A stretch of DNA of 64,000 nt. Source: Streptomyces thinghirensis (GTDB taxonomy: Bacteria; Actinomycetota; Actinomycetia; Streptomycetales; Streptomycetaceae). The stretch's first letter is position 1; every line of letters starts with the position of its first letter. Where the stretch lies: positions 1 through 64,000 of the forward strand of contig JAKFGP010000051.1 in the NCBI GenBank assembly GCA_021502835.1, written 5' to 3'. The notes below the pieces were generated by a model, which did no database searches, was not told the DNA's origin, and saw only the letters and a program-made list of their open reading frames with translations. Shown in pieces: positions 1 through 9,570 of this stretch. Position numbers and translations under genes: made by a program.

Positions 1-11
1 AGACGGCGTAG
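1..11 (+). CDS. 3' end of an upstream gene (possibly clpX)
   Basis: The first bases read as Thr-Ala followed by a TAG stop at 9-11. A bidirectional hairpin follows at once, as expected at the end of a plus-strand gene facing the minus-strand gene at 83. In Streptomyces the gene before this pair is usually clpX. Only two codons are visible, so the identity rests on gene order alone. Confidence 0.3.
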
Positions 12-32
12 CTGTCGCCGTAGAACGAACGT

Positions 33-65
33 GGAAGGGCCCGGTCGACCGACCGGGCCCCTTCC
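33..65. terminator. Bidirectional hairpin terminator between convergent genes
   Basis: A near-perfect inverted repeat has arms GGAAGGGCCCGGTCG and CGACCGGGCCCCTTCC. It lies between the stop at 9-11 on the plus strand and the stop at 83 on the minus strand, so it can serve both genes. Confidence 0.75.
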
Positions 66-82
66 GCGTTGCCGTTCCGGCG

Positions 83-1055
83 TCAGGCCTTCACGCGGAC
101 TTCCTTGCGGAGCGCGGCGGTGATCTCCGCCGCCTCGGGCGGGGTCGGCCTTCTTGCCGGCCGCGATGTCCAGAATGCTCATCGGCATGGCGAAGCCGAG
201 CGTGCTGTGGTCGCCCCAGACGCAGTACGTCATCGTCATCGACTTCGGCTCGTTCGGGCCGCCGCTCGAGTTGTCGACCTTGGCCTCCTGGCACTTCAGG
301 ATGGCACCGTCGAGAGACTCGGGCTTGTACTCCTTCGGGTCGCCCTGCAGCGTGACGTCCTGGTCACTGCCGCCCTCCTGGCTCTCCTTCTTCATGTTGG
401 CGAACATCGCGTCGACGGCCTTCTCCGGGTCGTCGATCGTGCCGTAGACGCCGCCGAACATCAGCTGCTTGCTGGCCAGCGGGTTCTCCTCGTTCTTCGC
501 CGTGTACGAGGCGCTCACGTCCTTGGGGTCCTTCACCCCCCACTGCTCGGCGTCCTTCATGTCGCCGGCGTCCATGGTGCCGCTGTCGCTCTTCTCCTTC
601 GTGTAATCGCCGAGCACCGTCGCCGGAGTCGTCAGCTTGTGCGGGCCGTCGTCGGCGATGTCCGAGCCGCCGGCACCCCCGCCCCCGCCGAACACGAAAG
701 TACGCCCCCACGCCGATCGCCGCCACGACGGCGACCGCGCCGATGATCAGGCCCGTCTTCTTCTTGCCGCCGCCCGGCGCCGGGGGCTGGGGCATGCCGT
801 ACGGCTGCTGGCCGTAGGGAGGCTGCTGGCCGTACGGGGCCTGCTGGCCGTACGGCGGCTGCTGGGGCGGGACGCCGGCCCTGCTGGGGCTGCTGCGGGT
901 AGCCGTAGCCCGGCTGCGCGGGCGGAGGCGTCTGCTGGGGGTAGCCGTAGCCGGGCTGGGGCCTGCGGCGGCTGCTGGCCGTACGGCCCCGGGCTGGCCG
1001 TACGGTCCGGGCTGCTGGGGCTGCCCGCCGTACGGCCCGGCTGGTTGTGACTCAT
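83..1055 (-). CDS. Membrane-anchored protein with Pro/Gly/Gln/Tyr-rich N-terminus
   Basis: The start is ATG at 1055 (MSHNQPG), with a purine-rich site just upstream, and the stop is TGA at 83-85. The first 100 or so residues are a low-complexity cytoplasmic segment of PYGQQ and QPGYGYPQQ repeats. A KKK-preceded transmembrane helix (TGLIIGAVAVVAAIGVGAYF) is followed by a Gly-rich linker. The extracellular domain of about 200 residues has motifs such as SASYTAKNEENPLASKQ and AMFANMKKE. No enzymatic motif is visible. Its position beside valS matches an uncharacterised Streptomyces gene (SCO2616 by order). At least three one-base indels break the frame, for example near 700 and 880. Confidence 0.75.
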
Positions 1056-1188
1056 TTCGTTCCCCTCCAGATGCTTACGTGGTGCTGACATCCTGACGCA
1101 GGCATGGCGTGCGCAGGTCACCGGGGGCCACACCGTTACAGAGGAAACGCGTTTCGGGACACGGTCGTGACGCCCATAAACTGACCCC

Positions 1189-3811
1189 GTGACCGAGAAC
1201 TCTCAGCAGCCGCAGCCCGCACCCACCACCGAACTGCCGACCCAGTACGCGCCGGCCGAGGTAGAGGAAGCTGTACGAGCGCTGGGTGGAACGGGGTTAC
1301 TTCGAGGCGGACGCGGACAGCGACAAGCCTCCGTACACCGTCGTCATCCCCCGCCGAACGTCACGGGCAGCCTGCACCTCCGGGCACGCCTTCGAGCACA
1401 CGCTCATCGACGCCCTGACCCGCCGCAAGCGGATGCGGGGGTACGAGACGCTGTGGCAGCCCGGCATGGACCACGCCGGTATCGCCACGCAGAACGTCGT
1501 CGAGCGGGAGCTGGCCAAGGAGGGCAAGTCCCGGCACGACCTCGGCCGTGAGGCCTTCGTCGAGCGGGTCTGGCAGTGGAAGGGCGAGTCCGGCGGGCAG
1601 ATCAGCGGGCAGATGCGGCGCTCCTCGGAGACGGCGTCGCCTGGTCGCGTGAGCGGTTCACCATGGACGAGGGCCTGTCCCAGGCCGTCCAGACCATCTT
1701 CAAGCGGCTCTACGACGACGAGCTGATCTACCGCGCCGAGCGCATCATCAACTGGTGCCCCAGGTGTCTGACGGCCATCTCCGACATCGAGGTCGAGTAC
1801 CAGGACGACGACGGCGAGTTGGTCTCCATGAAGTACGGCGACGGGGACGACACCATCGTCGTCGCCACCACCCGTGCCGAGACGATGCTCGGTGACACGG
1901 CCGTCGCCGTCCACCCCGAGGACGAGCGGTACCAGCACCTGATCGGCAAGCTCATCAAGCTGCCGCTCACCGACCGCTCCATCCCGGTCGTCGCCGACAC
2001 GCACGTCGACCCCGAGTTCGGCACCGGCGCCGTCAAGGTGACGCCCGCCCACGACCCGAACGACTTCGAGATCGGCCGGCGCCACGACCTGCCCGCCATC
2101 ACGGTCATGGACGAGCACGCCGTCATCACCGCCCACGGCCCCTTCCAGGGCCTGGACCGGCTGGAGGCCCGCCCGCCATCGTCGTCGCGCTGCGTGCCGA
2201 GGGCCGGATCGTCGCCGAGAAGCGGCCGTACGTCCACAGCGTCGGCCACTGCTCGCGCTGCAAGACCACCGTCGAACCGCGCCTGTCGATGCAGTGGTGG
2301 GTCAAGGTCGGCCCGCTGGCGAAGGCCGCCGGTGACGCCGTCCGCGACGGCAAGGTCAGGATCCACCCGCAGGAGATGGAGAAGCGGTACTTCGACTGGG
2401 TCGACAACCTCCACGACTGGTGCATCTCGCGCCAGCTGTGGTGGGGCCACCGCATCCCGGTCTGGTACGGCCCGGAGGGCGAGGTCGTCTGCGTCGGACC
2501 CGACGAGGAGCCGCCGAGCGGCGAGGGCTGGCACCAGGACTCCGACGTCCTGGACACCTGGTTCTCGTCCGGCCTGTGGCCGTTCTCCACGCTGGGCTGG
2601 CCCGAGCAGACCGACTCGCTCGCGAAGTTCTATCGAACTCCGTCCTGGTCACCGGCTACGACATCCTCTTCTTCTGGGTCGCCCGGATGATGATGTCTCG
2701 GCCTGTACGCGATGGACGGCACCCCGCCGTTCCACACCATCGCCCTGCACGGCATGGTCCGTGACCAGAACGGCAAGAAGATGTCCAAGTCCTTCGGGAA
2801 CGTCGTGAACCCGCTGGACTGGATGGACAAGTACGGCTCCGACGCGCTCCGCTTCACCCTCGCGCGCGGCGCCAACCCGGGCGTCGACGTCCCGATCGGC
2901 GAGGACTGGGTCCAGGGCTCCCGGAACTTCGCCAACAAGATCTGGAACGCCACCCGCTTCGCGCTGATGAACGGCGCGACGGTCGACGGCCCGCTGCCGG
3001 ACGCCTCGAAGATGTCGTCGACCGACCGCTGGATCCTCTCCCGGCTCAACTCGGTGGTCGCCGAGGTCGACGCGTACTACGAGGACTACCAGTTCGCGGA
3101 AGCTGTCCGACGCGCTGTTCCACTTCGCCTGGGACGAGGTCTTCGACTGGTACGTCGAGCTGTCCAAGACGACGTTCCAGGCGGGCGGCGGGGCCGCCGA
3201 GGTCAGCAAGCGCGTCCTCGGTGAGGTCCTCGTCACGCTGCGGCTGCTGCACCCGGTCGTCCCCTTCGTCACCGAGACGCTGTGGACGACTGCTCACGGG
3301 CGGCGAGTCGGTCGTCATCGCCGAGTGGCCGTCGGACTCCGGCTTCCGGGACGCCGACGCCGAGCGGGAGATCGGGACCGTCCAGTCGGTGATCACCGAG
3401 GTCCGCCGGTTCCGCGCCGACCAGGGCCTCCAGCCCGGCCAGCGGGTTCCGGCGCGGCTGACGCTCGCGGGCAGCCCGCTCGCGGCCCACGAGGCGGCCG
3501 TCCGGCAGCTGCTGCGGCTCCAGCCGGAGGGCGATGCCTTCACGGCGACGGCCACCCTGCCGGTGGCGGGCGTCGAGGTCGCCCTCGACCTCTCCGGCGT
3601 CATCGACTTCGCGGCGGAGCGCAAGCGTCTCGCCAAGGACCTCGCCGCCGCCGAGAAGGAGAAGGCCCAGGCGAACGCCAAGCTCGGCAACGAGGCGTTC
3701 CTCGCCAAGGCGCCGGATCAGGTCGTGGACAAGATCCGGGGCCGGCTGGCCAAGGCGGACGAGGACATCGCCCGCATCCAGTCCCAGCTGGAGAAGCTGC
3801 CGGAGGCGTAG
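1189..3811 (+). CDS. valS: Valyl-tRNA synthetase
   Basis: This class I synthetase charges tRNA-Val in the cytoplasm. The start is GTG at 1189 (MTENSQQP) and the stop is TAG at 3809-3811. The span of about 874 codons is the usual actinobacterial length. The HIGH-type motif HLGHAFEHT lies near 1375 and is split by an extra C. The KMSKS motif is intact at 2778-2792. The editing domain (about 1800-2300) includes [17 protein letters not shown]. The C-terminal coiled-coil tRNA-binding arm is clear at 3600-3811 ([18 protein letters not shown]). About nine one-base indels occur, around 1270, 1345, 1376, 1620, 2165, 2640, 2700, 3110 and 3285. A terminator follows. I saw no T-box or valine leader peptide upstream. 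Confidence 0.96.
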
Positions 3812-3830
3812 CCCGCCGGTGTGCGTCGGT

Positions 3831-3867
3831 GAAGGCCCCCGGAGCCCGATCGGCTCCGGGGGTCTTC
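3831..3867 (+). terminator. valS terminator
   Basis: The inverted repeat AAGGCCCCCGGAGCC / GGCTCCGGGGGTCTT begins 20 bases after the valS stop and separates valS from folC. Confidence 0.7.
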
Positions 3868-3986
3868 GCCTGCGCCGCGGTGGGTCGCGCGGCCCGGCGC
3901 TGAACGGGGTGCCGCCGCGCCCACCCGTGCCGCCCCAGGCGGACGCATGCCCGCGGAGAGCGGGTACGTAGACCTGGTCCCCGTGA

Positions 3987-5503
3987 GTGGCAACCCCGGC
4001 GAGAACGACCAGCCCGACCCCGCTGACCCCCACCGACTCCTTCGAGGAGATCATCGCGGCGGAGACCACCCGCGACCCCGACCTCGCCGTCATCGAGGCC
4101 GGCAGCCGCACCCTCCGTACCCAGGGCGGCCCCCCGCAGGCCGACGTGCCCGCGCGGCCGGAGGATCCCGAGGTGGACAAGGCCCTGCGCGAGGTGGAGA
4201 CGGAGCTCGCGACCCGCTGGGGCGAGACCAAGCTGGAGCCGTCCGTCACCCGGATCGCCGCGCTGATGGACGTACTGGGGGACCCGCAGCGGTCGTACCC
4301 GTCCCATCCACATCACGGGGACCAACGGCAAGACCACTACCGCCCGCATGATCGAGGCCCTGCTCGGCGCCTTCGAGCTCTGCGCACCGGGCGGTACACC
4401 TCGCCGCACGTGCAGTCGGTCACCGAGCGCATCAGCCTGGACGGGGCGCCGATCTCCGGCGAGCGGTTCGTCGAGACGTACGAGGACATCAAGCCGTACG
4501 TCGAGATGGTGGACAACCGCCAGGAGCACCGGCTGTCCTTCTTCGAGGTGCTGACCGGCATGGCGTACGCCGCCTTCGCCGACGCGCCCGTGGACGTGGC
4601 CGTCGTCGAGGTCGGGATGGGCGGCTCCTGGGACGCCACCAACGTCATCGACGGGGACGTCGCCGTCGTCACCCCCATCGACCTGGACCACACCGACCGG
4701 CTCGGCGAGACGCCCGGCGCGATCGCGACCGAGAAGGCCGGCATCGTCAAGCAGGACGCCACCGTGATCCTGGCCCAGCAGCCGGTGGACGCGGCGCAGG
4801 TGCTGCTGAAGAAGGCCGTGGACGTCAACGCCACCGTGGCGCGGGAAGGGCTGGAGTTCGGCGTCGTGGCCCGGCAGGTCGCCGTCGGCGGGCAGCTGAT
4901 GACCCTGCGCGGGCTCGGCGGCGAGGTACACCGAGGTCTACCTGCCGCTGCACGGCGCCCACCAGGCGCACAACGCGGCCGTGGCGCTGGCCGCCGTCGA
5001 GGCGTTCTTCGAAGCGTCGGCGCGCAGCGTCCCGAGCCGCTGGACATCGACACCGTGCGCAAGGCCTTCGCCGCCGTCGCCTCACCGGGGCGGATGAGGT
5101 CGTAGGCGTTCGCCGACCGTGGTGCTGGACGCCGCGCACAATCCGGCCGGCGCCCGGGTCACCGCGGAGGCGGTCGGGGAGGCGTTCCAGTTCAGCCGGC
5201 TCATCGGTGTGGTCGGCGCGAGCGGCGACAAGAACGTGCGGGGCTGCTGAGGCCTCGAGCCGGTCTTCGCCGAGGTCGTCGTCACCCAGAACTCCAGCTA
5301 CCGCGCGATGGACGCCGACGCCGGCCGGGATCGCCGTCGAGGTGTTCGGCGAGGACCGCGTCCAGGTCGAGCCGCGGCTGCCGGATTCCTGGAGGCCGCG
5401 ATCACGCTGGCCGAGGAGGAGGGCGAGTTCGCGGGCGGCGGTGTGCTCGTCACCGGTTCCGTCATCACCGTCGGCGAGGCCCACTGCCCTCGGGAGGGGC
5501 TGA
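3987..5503 (+). CDS. folC: Bifunctional folylpolyglutamate/dihydrofolate synthase
   Basis: FolC adds glutamates to folates and makes dihydrofolate. I chose GTG at 3987 because it opens the conserved frame (MATPARTTS, then SFEEIIAAET). A second GTG at 3983 is out of frame. The ATP-binding loop GTNGKTTTARM lies near 4320 and is broken by one indel. The Mur-ligase central domain follows (VVEVGMGGSWDATN, DLDHTDRLGETPG), then the C-terminal domain (VVLDAAHNPAGAR, ASGDKNVRGLLE, GSVITVGEA). The stop is TGA at 5501-5503. Frames shift near 4300, 4925, 5010, 5100, 5245, 5325 and 5380. The next gene starts 9 bases later, which suggests one transcript. Confidence 0.93.
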
Positions 5504-5512
5504 GAAACCAGG

Positions 5513-5862
5513 ATGCCCTGCGCTTCGACTCTGATCAGCGAGTTCCTCGTGATCGGCTTCGCCGGACTGGTCGCCATGAAGGACCCGGACCTGTCCGTCG
5601 GGACGGTGCGGACGGTCAGCGGTATCGCGATGTTCCTGTGCGTCGCGCTGTGCGGCGTGGTCACCTGGCTCGGCGGCGTCGCCTTCGGCTGGGCCCTGCA
5701 GATCGCGCTGATCGCCTCCGGCTTCGTCGTGCCGTCCATGTTCTTCCTGGGCGCTGATCTTCGCCCCCGGGGGTGGCCTCCGTGCACTACGGGCGGAAGA
5801 TCGGACGAGGCGAAGGCGAGGTTCGCGGCCCAGGCCGAGGTTCCGCGCCCGATGCCGCCTGA
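5513..5862 (+). CDS. DUF4233 integral membrane protein
   Basis: This small protein of about 115 residues has three to four transmembrane helices. They include ISEFLVIGFAGLVAMKD, VSGIAMFLCVALCGVVTWLG and WALQIALIASGFVVPSMFFLG, followed by WASVHYGRK and a charged tail ending EARFAAQAE. The start is ATG at 5513 and the stop is TGA at 5860-5862, both after correcting indels near 5757 and 5840. It sits directly after folC, which is the constant position of DUF4233 genes in actinobacteria. Its function is unknown. Confidence 0.85.
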
Positions 5863-5940
5863 CACTGCGCTGCGGCGCCGCGACACGCCCGGTAACTTCA
5901 GTCATCACCTCGCACAACCGCACACCCCCAAGGGAGCCCG

Positions 5941-6350
5941 TCCAACCAGCGCAGCCTCGTCCTCTTTCCTCCAGACCCCCGCCGTCCGTCGGCCTTACCG
6001 GCGAGATCATCCGCCGTATCTAGCGCAAGGCCGGCTGGCAGATCACCGCGCTGAACTGCACTTGACGCCGAGACGCTGGAGCAGCACTACGGCGAGCACA
6101 AGGGCAAGCCTTTTACTAGCCGCTGGTTTTTTTTCTGGCGTCCGGCCCGGTCGTCGCCATGGTCGTTTAGGGTGAGTGGGTTATCTAGGGCGTGCGGCGC
6201 GCTGGCCCCCCCCACCACCTGATCGCCGCCGCCCCCCGGCTCCATCTTGTGGGACTTCGGCGGATCGTCCGGCAGAACCCCATCCCCGCCTCCGACTTCG
6301 AGGAGTCCGCCGAGCGCGAGCTGGAGATCTTCTTCCCGAGTCGGGTCTGG
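5941..6350 (+). pseudogene. ndk: Nucleoside diphosphate kinase, heavily disrupted as read
   Basis: Ndk moves the gamma phosphate of ATP onto NDPs. The family is clear from LTGEIIRRI, RKAGWQITAL, ETLEQHYGEHKGKP, ASGPVVAMVV and EESAERELEIFF. As read, the gene lacks its start codon: position 5941 is TCC where ATG is expected. It also lacks its stop, with TGG at 6348 where a stop is expected. TAG replaces glutamate codons at 6021, 6117, 6168 and 6186. The catalytic His of the usual IHASDS motif reads Pro (AACCCCATCCCC near 6275). Changes often copy the neighbouring base, as in the TTTTTTTT run at 6127-6134. I favour bad sequence over true decay, but both remain open. Confidence 0.85.
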
Positions 6351-6654
6351 TTCTTCGGACACGCCGGACGGCCTTTTCCGCAGGCCGTCAGTTGAATGGC
6401 CGGGGTGGAGCCGGGCGGTCGCGCAAAGCGACTGCCTGTGGGATATGCGCGCCTTATCGGGGGAACGGATGCCCCCGTTGGCCCGTTCCACAAGCGAGGC
6501 GCCGCGCCATCTGCTGACAATGGCGAAGACCCTCGCGCAGTGTTCGCGAAAGCGCGTTTTCGAAGGAAGCCTCCACGCGTCACTGCACCCACTTCGCCTA
6601 CCTGAAAACCCTCAAGTTTCTTTAAGGCCAGTTGAATCCCGAAGGGGAACTCCA
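6351..6654 (+). promoter_or_regulatory. ndk-mreB intergenic region
   Basis: About 300 bases contain no convincing gene. Besides the hairpin at 6367, there is a small stem CGGGGG/CCCCCG at about 6458-6478. A less GC-rich stretch at 6590-6640 probably carries mreB promoters. I cannot assign exact -35 and -10 boxes, and this stretch is in the poorest-quality part of the window. Confidence 0.35.
6367..6389 (+). terminator. Hairpin after ndk
   Basis: A perfect 8-base inverted repeat, GACGGCCT / AGGCCGTC, with a T-rich loop lies just after the expected ndk stop. Confidence 0.5.
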
Positions 6655-7661
6655 ACATCTTTCATCGGCTGTAAAAAGGCTGTCGACCTCGGGACCCCCA
6701 ACACCCTGGTGTACGTCAGGGGTCGCGGCATCGTACTCAACGAGCTGTCCGTCGTCGCGATCAACAAAAAAACCGGGGTATCTTCGCGGTCGGCGCCGGG
6801 CGTGAAGAAGATGATCGGCGCACCCCTGGCAACATCGTTGCCGTGCGCCCGCTGAAGGACGGCGTCATCCCCACCGAGATCACCGAGCGGATGCTCCGCT
6901 ACTTCATCCTGAAGATCCACAAGCGGCGTTATCTGGCTCGCTCAGCGGGTCGTCGTCTGTGTGCCTCGGCATCACGGGCGTCGAGCGCCGCGCCGTCATC
7001 TAGGCGTCGTCTCAGGCCGGCGCCCGACAGGTGCACATCATCTAGGAGCCCATGGCCGCGCCATCGGCTCCGGCCTGCCGGTCCACTAGGCCACGGGGCA
7101 ACGCGGTGGTGGACATCGGCGGCGGCACCACATAGGTCGCGGTCATCTCGCCCGGCGGCATCGTCACCGCCCAGTCCATCCGCGTCGCGGGTGACGAGCT
7201 GGACAACGCGATCATCCAGCACGTGAAGAAGGAGTACAGCTTCGTTGCGAGCGCACGGCCGAACAGATCAAGATCACGATCAGTTCGGCGTACGACCTTG
7301 ACGCTGACGAGCACACCTAAATCCGTGGCCGGACCCGTTCCGGGCTGCCCAAGACCGTCGTCGAGCCCTGGCCGCCGAAGTGCGCAAGGCCATCTAGGAG
7401 CCGGTCAACGCTGACCGGGTCGACGCGGTCAACGCGCCCTCGACAAGTGTCCGCCTGAGCTGTCCGGCGACATCATGACCGGGGCATCGTCCTGACCGGC
7501 GGCGGCGCGTCGCTGCGCGGGTTTCGACGAACGGCTGCGCCGAGATCGGCATGCCGATCCACATCGCCGAGGACCCGCTGGACAGCGTGGCGCTCGGCAG
7601 CGGCAAGTGTTTAGGAGTTTTAGGCACCCAGCAGGTGCTGGACGCCTCGCCCCGCAGATGA
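6655..7661 (+). pseudogene. mreB: Rod-shape actin homologue MreB, disrupted as read
   Basis: MreB is a bacterial actin; in Streptomyces it works in spore-wall assembly rather than tip growth. Actin-fold motifs are visible: AVDLGT(P)[39 protein letters not shown] and the ending VLDASPRR. The start codon reads ACA at 6655 and the stop is TGA at 7659-7661. Eight glutamate codons read as stops: TAG at 7001, 7043, 7087, 7133, 7395, 7612 and 7621, and TAA at 7318. Several indels add frameshifts. The length fits a 336-residue MreB. The mutated positions are highly conserved Glu residues, so a functional gene with sequencing faults is likely. Confidence 0.87.
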
Positions 7662-7675
7662 CGTAACACTTCGGT

Positions 7676-7711
7676 TCCGCCGTACGAGACGATCTCCTCT
7701 CGTGCGGCGGA
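7676..7711 (+). terminator. Strong stem-loop between mreB and mreC
   Basis: A 14-bp stem (TCCGCCGTACGAGA / TCTCGTGCGGCGGA, one G-T pair) with an 8-base loop begins 15 bases after mreB. It could end most mreB transcripts, giving more MreB than MreC/D, or act as a processing site. Confidence 0.65.
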
Positions 7712-7839
7712 TCGTTGATATAGAGGGTTGCGGTACCGGATGCGCGTGAAGCGCCCGACGTACCAGAATCAGCTGAATTCCTGAACACCGCCACGTACAT
7801 TCCGAGATTCGAATTCGACGAGGAAGGCACGGCTGCCGC

Positions 7840-8817
7840 ACGAGGGATACGAAAGAGAGCCGGCTGCTCCTGGTGGTGCTGCTGATCGCCATCGCGTTCG
7901 CACTGATCACGGCGATATCCGCGGGAGGACTCCCGGTCGACGGTGCCCGGCAGGCCGCGGCGGGCGCTTCGGTCCGATCGAGAACGGGGTGTCGTCCGGC
8001 GGTCGACCCGCGTCGGCAACGCGGTCTCCGCCATCCGCGACTCATCGGCCGCACCGGCTCGCCGGGAGGGAGACGTAGAACGCGCCCTGAAGGCGGAAGC
8101 TCGGCAGCGACGAGCGCGGCCGCAGCCGCCTGAAGCAGCTCGACAAGATGGTCGGACTGGCTGCGCTGGCCAGTACGGCATCAAGGGCGCCCAGGTCATC
8201 GCCATAGTGAGCAGCGCAGCTTCTCCTGGACCATCACCATCGACGCCGGCGCCGACGACGGCATCAAGCGCGACATGACGTCCTCAACGGCGACGGCCTC
8301 GTGGGCCGCGTGACCACCGTCGTGGCTCGGGCACCGCCACCGTGCTGCTCGCCAGCACCCCGGACTTCACCGTCGGCACCCGGAGTGGAGGCAGTGACGA
8401 ACTGGCTTCGCCTCCGGCCAGGGCGGCCGGCCCCTGCGCCGTCGAACTCCCCTCAACGGCAAGGCCGAGTCAAGAAGGCAGACCGCCTGGTCACCTCGGC
8501 TCCCAGGCCGACAAGTCGCTTCGTGCCCGGCGTGCCCGTAGGCGTCGTCTCCCCATCGACCCCCTCCGGCGGCGACCCGACCCGCACCCTCGACGTCACG
8601 CCGTACGTCAAGTTTCACCAAGCTCGACATCGTGGGCGTCGTCGTCCAGGCCCCGCAGAAGGACCCGCGCGACACGGTGCTCCCGGACAAGGCCGAAGCC
8701 GAAACCCACGCCGACCGTACGGTGACCGCGACCCCCGTCCGCCGGGGCCGGCACATCGGGGGACGTAAGGCAGAAGAGAACGAGCAGACCGAGCAGAACC
8801 GCAGAACGAGCAGGTAG
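7840..8817 (+). CDS. mreC: Rod-shape-determining protein MreC
   Basis: MreC is a bitopic membrane protein whose outer beta domain links MreB to the wall synthases. The conserved frame begins RDTKESRLLLVVL and a transmembrane helix (LLIAIAFALIT) follows. The start codon reads ACG at 7840 where ATG or GTG is expected. Then come the coiled coil (LKAKLGSDERGRSRLKQLDKM), the two beta subdomains (GLVGRVTTV, VLLAS, DFTVGTR) and a Pro/Thr-rich tail. TAG at 8815-8817 ends the gene, 12 bases before mreD. Many indels occur, near 7915, 8000, 8060, 8105, 8215, 8330, 8390 and 8610. Confidence 0.85.
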
Positions 8818-8829
8818 GAGTTCTCACCC

Positions 8830-9496
8830 ATGCGCGTCAACCGGATCCTGCTGTCCGTCTCCTCGTCGTCGTCGCCCTGGTGCTCCAGGTGAGCGTCCTC
8901 GCCCGCCTCCACCTGCCCGGCGCCGTCCCCGACCTGCTGCTCCTCATCGTCCTCGGCCTCGCCCTGGTCTACGGCCACGTCGGCGGCGCCCTCGTCGGCT
9001 TCGGCGCCGGACTGCTCGCCGACCTCGCCCCGCCCGCCGACCACGCCGCCGGCCGCTACGCCCTGGTGCTCTGCGTCATCGGCTACCTCGCCGGCCTCGC
9101 CAACCGGAGAACGGCCGGCTCAGGACGGCCACCGGCCCCATGGCCGTCGTGGTCGTCGCCGCCCTCGGCACCACCCTGCTGTACGCCGGCGTCGGCGCCT
9201 CGTCGGCGACACGCCGCCCCGCCATGTCGGCCTGCCCAGCCTGCTGTTCACGGCCGCCCTGTACGACCTGCTGCTCGCGCCCTTCGTCGTCCCCGGCATC
9301 ATGGCCCTGGCCAGACGCGCCGAGAACGACCCGCTGGCCGAGACCAACTCCGCCGGCCAGAAGACCGACATCGCCTCCGGCTGGCTCTCCGGCGGCACCG
9401 GCTGCGCATCGGCAACCAGCGCAACGGACTGCGGTGAAGGCGGCGCGGGCGCGGGTCGCCCGGGCCGGACGCATCAAGGGGGTCAAGCGGTTGTGA
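8830..9496 (+). CDS. mreD: Rod-shape-determining membrane protein MreD
   Basis: The start is ATG at 8830 (MRVNRILLS). Five to six hydrophobic helices follow, such as VALVLQVSVLARLHLPG, DLLLLIVLGLALVYGHVGGA, YALVLCVIGYLAGL and LLFTAALYDLLLAPFVVPGIM. These match the MreD family of about 220 residues. The basic C-terminus ends GRIKGVKRL with TGA at 9494-9496. Indels lie near 8863, 9107, 9205 and 9405. It is tightly spaced after mreC and just before the PBP gene, so the three probably share an operon. Confidence 0.88.
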
Positions 9497-9570
9497 CGAC
9501 GCGGCAGCACCCGACGCGGCCGTGCCCGACGCGGCCGTACCCGGCGACCACGCACCTCACGAGGGGAGGC

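Noticed and set aside
1056..1188. T-box or valine leader upstream of valS
   Set aside because: No T-box core and no Val-rich short frame are present; the short ATG frame there reads MLTWC.
6021..7623. TAG reassigned to glutamate
   Set aside because: GAG is used for Glu throughout the window, including in ndk and mreB themselves, and TAG serves as a normal stop in valS, obgE and others.
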